Source: an uncultured Collinsella sp. (GTDB lineage: Bacteria; Actinomycetota; Coriobacteriia; Coriobacteriales; Coriobacteriaceae). From it: a stretch of DNA of 10,307 nt. Below the pieces are notes generated by a model. It was not told the DNA's origin and did not search any database. It worked only from the letters and a program-made list of their open reading frames with translations. The stretch spans positions 1 to 10,307 of the forward strand of contig URYT01000055.1 of the NCBI GenBank assembly GCA_900552185.1, read 5' to 3'. The position numbers and the translations under genes were made by a program. Of the stretch, positions 6,760-10,307 are shown piece by piece. How positions within the stretch are numbered: position 1 is the first letter of the stretch; each line of letters opens with the position of its first letter.

Positions 6760-7398
6760 ATGGAAATCTTCAACGCGACCAACCTGCTCTACATTTGGGG
6801 CGGCTTTGTTAAGACGATCGAGATCTCGGCGCTGTCAATCTTTTTCTCGCTCATCTTTGGCACGGTGCTGGCGCTTGTTAAAAGCTATGCGCCCCGCTCG
6901 TTCCGTATTTTGGTGAGTGCCTATATTGAGCTGTTCCGTTGCACGCCGAACCTGCTGTGGATCCTGTTTATCTACTTTACGGTACAGGGTTTGGACATCG
7001 TGATTTCGACCATCGCCTTTACGCTGTTTACCAGCGCCGTTATGGCCGAGATTGTGCGCGGCGGCCTCAACTCGATTCCGCGCGGCCAGTTTGAGGCAGC
7101 GCAGAGCCAGGGCTTCGGCTTCTTTGCCACCATGCGCTACATCATTCTGCCGCAGACGTTTAAGACGATCATTCCGGCGCTGTTTAGCCAGTGCACGACC
7201 GTCATTAAGGACAGCTCGTATCTTTCGGGCATTAACGTGGCCGAGCTCATGTACACGGCAAACGTCGTGATGGCGCATGCGATCGACTTGTCGCAGGTGC
7301 TTATGCTCTATGGCCTGGTGTTTGCGATGTACTTTGTGCTCAACTTTGGTATCTCGCTGCTGGTGAGGGCATATCAGAGGCGAATGGTGGCAGCGTAG
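6760..7398 (+). CDS. Amino-acid ABC transporter permease (second of two)
   Basis: This is the other membrane half of the importer. The 212-residue protein has hydrophobic spans near 16-40, 64-91, 130-143 and 178-203. YIELFRCTPNLLWILFIYF (55-73) is the conserved permease segment. The EAA loop reads NSIPRGQFEAAQSQGFG (104-120) followed by YIILPQTFKTIIPALFS (127-143). It starts 3 bases after the first permease stop, with GAGGAGG inside the end of that gene serving as ribosome binding site. It ends the operon. No terminator follows before the next gene, only a palindrome, so some read-through into the kinase-like gene is likely. Confidence 0.94.
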   Translation: MEIFNATNLLYIWGGFVKTIEISALSIFFSLIFGTVLALVKSYAPRSFRILVSAYIELFRCTPNLLWILFIYFTVQGLDIVISTIAFTLFTSAVMAEIVRGGLNSIPRGQFEAAQSQGFGFFATMRYIILPQTFKTIIPALFSQCTTVIKDSSYLSGINVAELMYTANVVMAHAIDLSQVLMLYGLVFAMYFVLNFGISLLVRAYQRRMVAA

Positions 7399-7399
7399 A

Positions 7400-7430
7400 A
7401 TGTGACAAAGGGACAGTCCCTTTGTCACAT
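7400..7430. repeat. 31-bp perfect palindrome with GGGACAGTCCC centre
   Basis: Two perfect 15-base arms flank a single central A at 7415. The left arm is ATGTGACAAAGGGAC and the right arm its exact reverse complement. It begins 2 bases after the permease stop and ends 4 bases before the ribosome binding site of the kinase-like gene. It lacks a T-run. The centre matches the palindrome at 2255-2265 (GGGAC-W-GTCCC), so the two belong to one repeat family. In mRNA it would be a stable hairpin between the operon and the downstream gene. Confidence 0.88.
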
Positions 7431-7434
7431 AGAG

Positions 7435-7440
7435 AAAGGA
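7435..7440 (+). promoter_or_regulatory. Ribosome binding site AAAGGA deciding the kinase-like start
   Basis: AAAGGA ends 6 bases before the ATG at 7447. An in-frame GTG at 7402 also exists, but it would translate the 31-bp palindrome and has no binding site, so 7447 is preferred. Confidence 0.7.
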
Positions 7441-7446
7441 ATCGCG

Positions 7447-8070
7447 ATGAGCGATCTGGAGAACAAGAAGAGTCCTGTGGTCATTACCATCGCGCGCGAC
7501 TTTGGTGCCGAGGGCCACGAGATTGGCCGTATCCTTGCCGATGAGCTGGGGATTCCGCTGTACGATAACGAGCTGCTGGTGCGTGCGTCGCTGCGCGCGG
7601 GCGAGTCGCTCGACAAGATGGCCGCCTACGACGAGCGTCTGGCCGTGGAGAACATGGCGTTTCTGCCCGACCGCTACGATGCGCGTTCGTACTCGGACAA
7701 GTTGTTCCAAAAGATGAGCCAGGTGATTTTGGATCTGGGCGAGACCGAGAGCTGCATTATCGAAGGCCGTCTGTCCGATTATCTGCTGCGCAACAACCCC
7801 AACCACATCGCCGTGCTGGTGACTGCGCCATTTGAGGACCGCGTCGAGATCGTGCGCAAGAAGCGTGGCCTTAACAAAAAGAAGGGCGCCAAGCTGGTCA
7901 AGCAGCAGCAGAAGGCGCGCGAGGCGTTCTATAAGCGCTACAGTGCCGGAAAGTGGAAGATGACGAGCGGCAAGGACATCGTCGTCAACCGCGCCAAGCT
8001 GGGCCGCGAAGGCTGCAAGGACGTCATCGCCGCGGCCTACCGCTACAAAGTAGCGCAGTTCGAAGGCTAA
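7447..8070 (+). CDS. Cytidylate kinase-like family protein
   Basis: The 207-residue product begins with VVITIARDFGAEGHEIGRILADELGIPLYDNELL (about 11-44). This is the typical opening of the cytidylate-kinase-like family (Pfam Cytidylate_kin2), which usually reads SREFGSGGREIG. Here the phosphate loop is GAEGHEIG: the Gly frame is kept, but the usual SGG part is altered. Later features are SCIIEGRLSDYLLR (about 98-111), IAVLVTAPFEDRVEIV (about 117-132) and a basic run RKKRGLNKKKGAKLVKQQQK (about 133-152), likely the lid region. A nucleoside-monophosphate kinase activity is inferred from the family. It is not the housekeeping Cmk, and its substrate is unknown. It lies 48 bases after the transporter operon, and its product would be cytoplasmic. 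Confidence 0.8.
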   Translation: MSDLENKKSPVVITIARDFGAEGHEIGRILADELGIPLYDNELLVRASLRAGESLDKMAAYDERLAVENMAFLPDRYDARSYSDKLFQKMSQVILDLGETESCIIEGRLSDYLLRNNPNHIAVLVTAPFEDRVEIVRKKRGLNKKKGAKLVKQQQKAREAFYKRYSAGKWKMTSGKDIVVNRAKLGREGCKDVIAAAYRYKVAQFEG

Positions 8071-8075
8071 CCGAC

Positions 8076-8124
8076 CAAAAACCACCACAAAGGGGACAGA
8101 CACCTTTGTGGTGGTTTTTGTTTT
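8076..8124. terminator. Hairpin between convergent genes, probable bidirectional terminator, GGGGACAG-containing
   Basis: An 18-bp perfect stem (8076-8093 with 8103-8120) begins CAAAAACCACCACAAAGG. The 9-base loop is GGACAGACA. In the plus direction the stem ends in TTTTTG and is followed by TTTT (8121-8124); in the minus direction it ends in TTTTTG. The A/T-rich ends give a U-run both ways, fitting a shared terminator for the kinase-like gene and the convergent LuxR gene. It overlaps the stop codon of the LuxR gene (8123-8125). The GGGGACAG word at 8092-8099 links it to the repeat family in the other gaps. Confidence 0.8.
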
Positions 8125-9206
8125 AGGCCGAGGGGAAGGCCTTGGTGAGACCGGCGCGCGTCTGCGTGTCGGTCTTTTGGTAGATAGAGCTCAGGTGGCG
8201 CTGTACCATGCGCATCGAGATACCGAGCTCCTCGGCGACCTGCTTGAGCGGGCGTTCATCCTGGGTCACGGCTATGAGCACGTCGACTTCGCGCGGGGTG
8301 AGGGCGTGGTTGGCGATGAAGGCCTGGCGCTGCTCTTCGACGGTGGGCGCGGCGAGCACTTCTTCTGCCAGCTGCTCGCGCTCGCGCTCCTGCTCGGTTT
8401 GGGGTAGGCGGAACAGGCCGGCTGCCACGAATGCCGCGCAGGCGGCGACGAGCAAAACGAGCGCACCGATCATGATGAGGGCAACGTTGCCCGAGGTCAC
8501 AAGGGCAAGCGAGATGCCCGATGTAGTGAATGCGCATGCATTGTTGGCGGCGCGTCCCATGCCGGCCCAGAGAGCGGGCGCATGCATGTGCGGTGCCAGC
8601 TGTGTAAAGGTGGCGGTAAAGAACGTGACAAAAAAAGCCTGAGCTCAGGTAAAAGACGACAAGGCCTAGGTTGGGATCGGCCCCGGCCTCCACGGCCATG
8701 ATGGAAATGGTCGAGAGTACGGCGATGCCGAGCATGACAAGTCCCATGTAGCGGCGCTCGGCGAGATCAAAGACGACGCCGGCGGCATAGGCTGCTCCCG
8801 CTCCAGTGGCGAGTTTGGGGCCATCTTGGAATGCCAACGAAAAGGCGTGGTGCGTTGCGGCGCCTAACAGTCCGAGCCCAAAGAATGCGATGCGGCCCGG
8901 AATCTCGAGGGTAAGCGGACCCGTGGGGAACTGGATCTGGGCCAATCCCGGGATGACGATAGGGACGGCGGCGGCGTTGACGGCTGCCAGTGAGTGGCCT
9001 TTGCGCTGTGCGAGCCCGAGCAGCGGCGCGTATCCGATAAAGCCGAGCACGCTCGCACCCAGAATAAAGCCCTGTGCGAGCACAACGCGCTCGGCGCCGG
9101 CGAGTAGCCCGATATTGATATCGAAGCGAAACTCGGCAGCAAGGAAGGCGAAGGTAAACAGTGCGAGTGCCAGAAGCGCGTTGATTTTAGTCTTACTCAG
9201 GTTCAA
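8123..9206 (-). pseudogene. LuxR-family regulator with multi-span membrane N-terminus, split by a frameshift in a T7 tract
   Basis: Two adjacent frames together encode one protein of 360 residues if a single T is removed. The first frame (residues 1-192) is strongly hydrophobic with about six spans, starting MNLSKTKINALLALALF. The second frame (8123 to about 8630) continues with VTFFTATFTQLAPHMHAP, more spans ending near residue 265, and a LuxR helix-turn-helix: LTPREVDVL (303-311), LKQVAEELGISMRMVQRHL (320-338), then IYQKTDTQTRAGL. The shift lies at seven T on the coding strand (8636-8630). Six T would restore one frame. The start is a TTG at 9206 with AAAGGA six bases before it. Membrane-plus-HTH regulators are common in Coriobacteriia, usually with more spans. 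It may be a true pseudogene, a phase-variable or slippage-decoded gene, or a sequencing error. No signal ligand can be named. Confidence 0.8.
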
Positions 9207-9212
9207 GAACGG

Positions 9213-9218
9213 TCCTTT
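9213..9218 (-). promoter_or_regulatory. Ribosome binding site AAAGGA deciding a TTG start for the LuxR gene
   Basis: On the minus strand AAAGGA is followed by six bases and then TTG (9206-9204). There is no in-frame ATG between here and the first membrane span. The frame stays open further upstream (to about 9506), but that part is polar, Arg-rich and overlaps the divergent gene. Confidence 0.6.
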
Positions 9219-9376
9219 GGGTGGACGGAATAACCGTTTCCTCGGTTGTAGACCAGGATGGTATGTGCGGGCCTTTGGAAAGCGAAGACCCCCCTCGGCG
9301 ATTGCGCGCTTGTCGCCTTTTGCGCTGGCAGATGCGCCACTTGAGAATTTGTGCCCCGGGATCCGGCTATCTTCCC

Positions 9377-9391
9377 GTAACATGGTGTTAC
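9377..9391. promoter_or_regulatory. Inverted repeat GTAACA-TGG-TGTTAC, possible operator or leader hairpin
   Basis: Perfect 6-bp arms flank a 3-base centre, 30 bases before the start codon of the secreted-protein gene and upstream of its AAGGAGG. It lies in the 215-base divergent region (9207-9421) between that gene and the LuxR gene. Its size and position fit a binding site for a dimeric regulator, but no promoter boxes could be placed with confidence. A weak stem GGCGA/TCGCC (9297-9317) followed by four T lies further upstream. Nothing else stands out in this gap. Confidence 0.35.
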
Positions 9392-9421
9392 AGAAGCACC
9401 CCTTACGACAAGGAGGCTCAC

Positions 9422-10307
9422 ATGCGAAAGCAAATCCATGACAACCCAATCGACCACGGCCGCGCGCGCTCGCTCTCTCACGGAACGTGGCGCCGCGTGG
9501 GCGCAAAACTCGCCTGCGCGGGGGCCTGCGCGCTCATGGCCGGCCAGCTGCTGCTGCCGAGCGTGGCACTCGCCGCCGAGTGGGTCAACGTCGGCGGCAC
9601 GCAGTACGACGCGGGCACCGCTGCCGGCGACGAGGCGGGAACCTGGGCCTGGGATGGCGCTAACGACATGAAGCTCAACGGCTACGACGGCGGCTCCATC
9701 GGCGCCAAGGGCAACCTCACCATCGACGTTACAGGCATCAACACCGTAACGGCCGATGCCGGGCAGAGCGCCATTGCTGTTAAGAACGGTAACCTTGCCA
9801 TTACCGGCGACGGCACCCTGAATGCGACGGCCCAGAACGATGTAATTACAGCGATAGGCGACGGCAATGCCGGTGGCGATGTGACCATCAGCGGCGTCAG
9901 CGTCAACGCGACGGCTTCGGGTGCAGCGGAAAACGTGGCGGGCATTCGCGCGACGGCCGGCAGCGTGACAATCGATAAGGGCGCTGATGTCAAAATCGAG
10001 GCGAAATCGGCTGAAGGATCTTGGCGTCCAATGGAGATCATCTGCGGTATCCATGCTGATAACATTCCAAACAGACACGCTGCCCAGGAAGGCGAGCAGG
10101 AAGAGCCGGATTCCGCTTATGAGCACGGCGGCGATGTCACCGTCGATGGCGCCAGTCTGTCGATTAAGACTGGCGATGCCTCGTGGGCTTCCATGTGCAT
10201 CAATACGTTTGGTATCAAGAAGAATACCCTCATGAAAATCGTCAACGGAGCCGATGTCACGCTTTCGGCTGGTAGTGCGGCTTCGCTCTCGGCGGGGATC
10301 AGCGCAC
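9422..10307 (+). CDS. Secreted Gly/Asp-rich probable beta-helix surface protein, 3'-truncated by the window
   Basis: An open frame runs from the ATG at 9422 to the window end (295 codons, no stop). A perfect AAGGAGG (9410-9416) lies 5 bases before the start. Residues 1-52 form a long signal peptide: a basic n-region with WRRVGAKL, a hydrophobic core at about 30-46, and a probable cleavage after SVALAA. The mature part repeats short strands such as GAKGNLTIDVTGINTVTADA (94-113), AIAVKNGNLAITGDGTLNAT (117-136) and GDVTISGVSVNAT (152-164), each about 20-25 residues. This pattern of right-handed beta-helix rungs is seen in bacterial surface proteins, including Cthe_2159-type carbohydrate-binding domains. 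A charged insertion (EGEQEEPD, about 223-230) breaks the repeats. The C-terminus, and so any wall anchor, is not visible. A role in adhesion or glycan binding is inference. Confidence 0.82.
   Translation, partial: MRKQIHDNPIDHGRARSLSHGTWRRVGAKLACAGACALMAGQLLLPSVALAAEWVNVGGTQYDAGTAAGDEAGTWAWDGANDMKLNGYDGGSIGAKGNLTIDVTGINTVTADAGQSAIAVKNGNLAITGDGTLNATAQNDVITAIGDGNAGGDVTISGVSVNATASGAAENVAGIRATAGSVTIDKGADVKIEAKSAEGSWRPMEIICGIHADNIPNRHAAQEGEQEEPDSAYEHGGDVTVDGASLSIKTGDASWASMCINTFGIKKNTLMKIVNGADVTLSAGSAASLSAGISA

Noticed and set aside
6835..8103. A 422-codon open frame on the minus strand
   Set aside because: It runs antisense to the second permease and the kinase-like gene, both with clear family motifs. 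Such frames are expected in GC-rich codon-biased DNA, and its product is His/Arg-rich with no recognisable domain.
8256..8629. Continuation of the first LuxR frame past the T7 tract
   Set aside because: The sequence turns Arg/His/Cys-rich, while the other frame carries membrane spans and the LuxR helix-turn-helix.
9207..9506. N-terminal extension of the LuxR frame to an ATG near 9506
   Set aside because: It would add 100 polar, Arg-rich residues, overlap the divergent secreted-protein gene, and pass over a good ribosome binding site for the TTG at 9206.
9438..9671. Short plus-strand open frame inside the start of the secreted-protein gene
   Set aside because: It is out of frame with the ATG at 9422, which has a perfect ribosome binding site and a signal peptide.
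1..10307. CRISPR array, tRNA, rRNA, insertion sequence or phage genes
   Set aside because: No regular repeat-spacer pattern, tRNA cloverleaf, rRNA stretch, transposase or phage gene was seen; the repeats present are isolated palindromes.

Overview
The window looks like chromosomal DNA of a high-GC actinobacterium. The best guess is a gut Coriobacteriia of the Collinsella type. This rests on general recognition: the GC-rich third positions, the LuxR regulator with a membrane N-terminus, and the many intergenic palindromes carrying GGGGACAG/CTGTCCCC. It was not checked by a search.

Layout. Positions 1-1615 hold the 3' end of purM overlapping purN (de novo purine synthesis), closed by a terminator. 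A 56-bp near-perfect palindrome then precedes an orphan PTS EIIA gene of the GatA type (1768-2232). A composite repeat separates it from a membrane-anchored parvulin-like foldase (2403-3623) and a GatB/YqeY-family gene (3678-4121), which ends at a terminator. Another palindrome follows, then a four-gene polar amino-acid ABC transporter in the order ATPase, Tat-type lipoprotein receptor, permease, permease (4369-7398). This is the order of gluABCD in Corynebacterium. A 31-bp palindrome separates the operon from a cytidylate-kinase-like gene (7447-8070), and a hairpin that probably works as a bidirectional terminator ends that stretch.

On the minus strand, 9206-8123 encodes a membrane-domain/LuxR-HTH regulator. 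It is broken into two frames at a run of seven T. Diverging from it across a 215-bp gap is the start of a secreted, Gly/Asp-rich, probably beta-helical surface protein (9422 to the window end). It has no stop codon in the window.

How the genes work together. The purine genes are coupled by overlap. The four transporter genes form one uptake system. The regulator and the secreted protein are divergent neighbours, so regulation of one by the other is possible but unproven. The most unusual feature is the density of palindromes: nearly every intergenic gap has one, and four share a GGGAC-centred core. They resemble REP-like elements of the kind moved by RAYT (TnpA-REP) transposases, but no such transposase is in the window. 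I see no CRISPR array, tRNA, rRNA, insertion sequence or clearly new multi-gene system.
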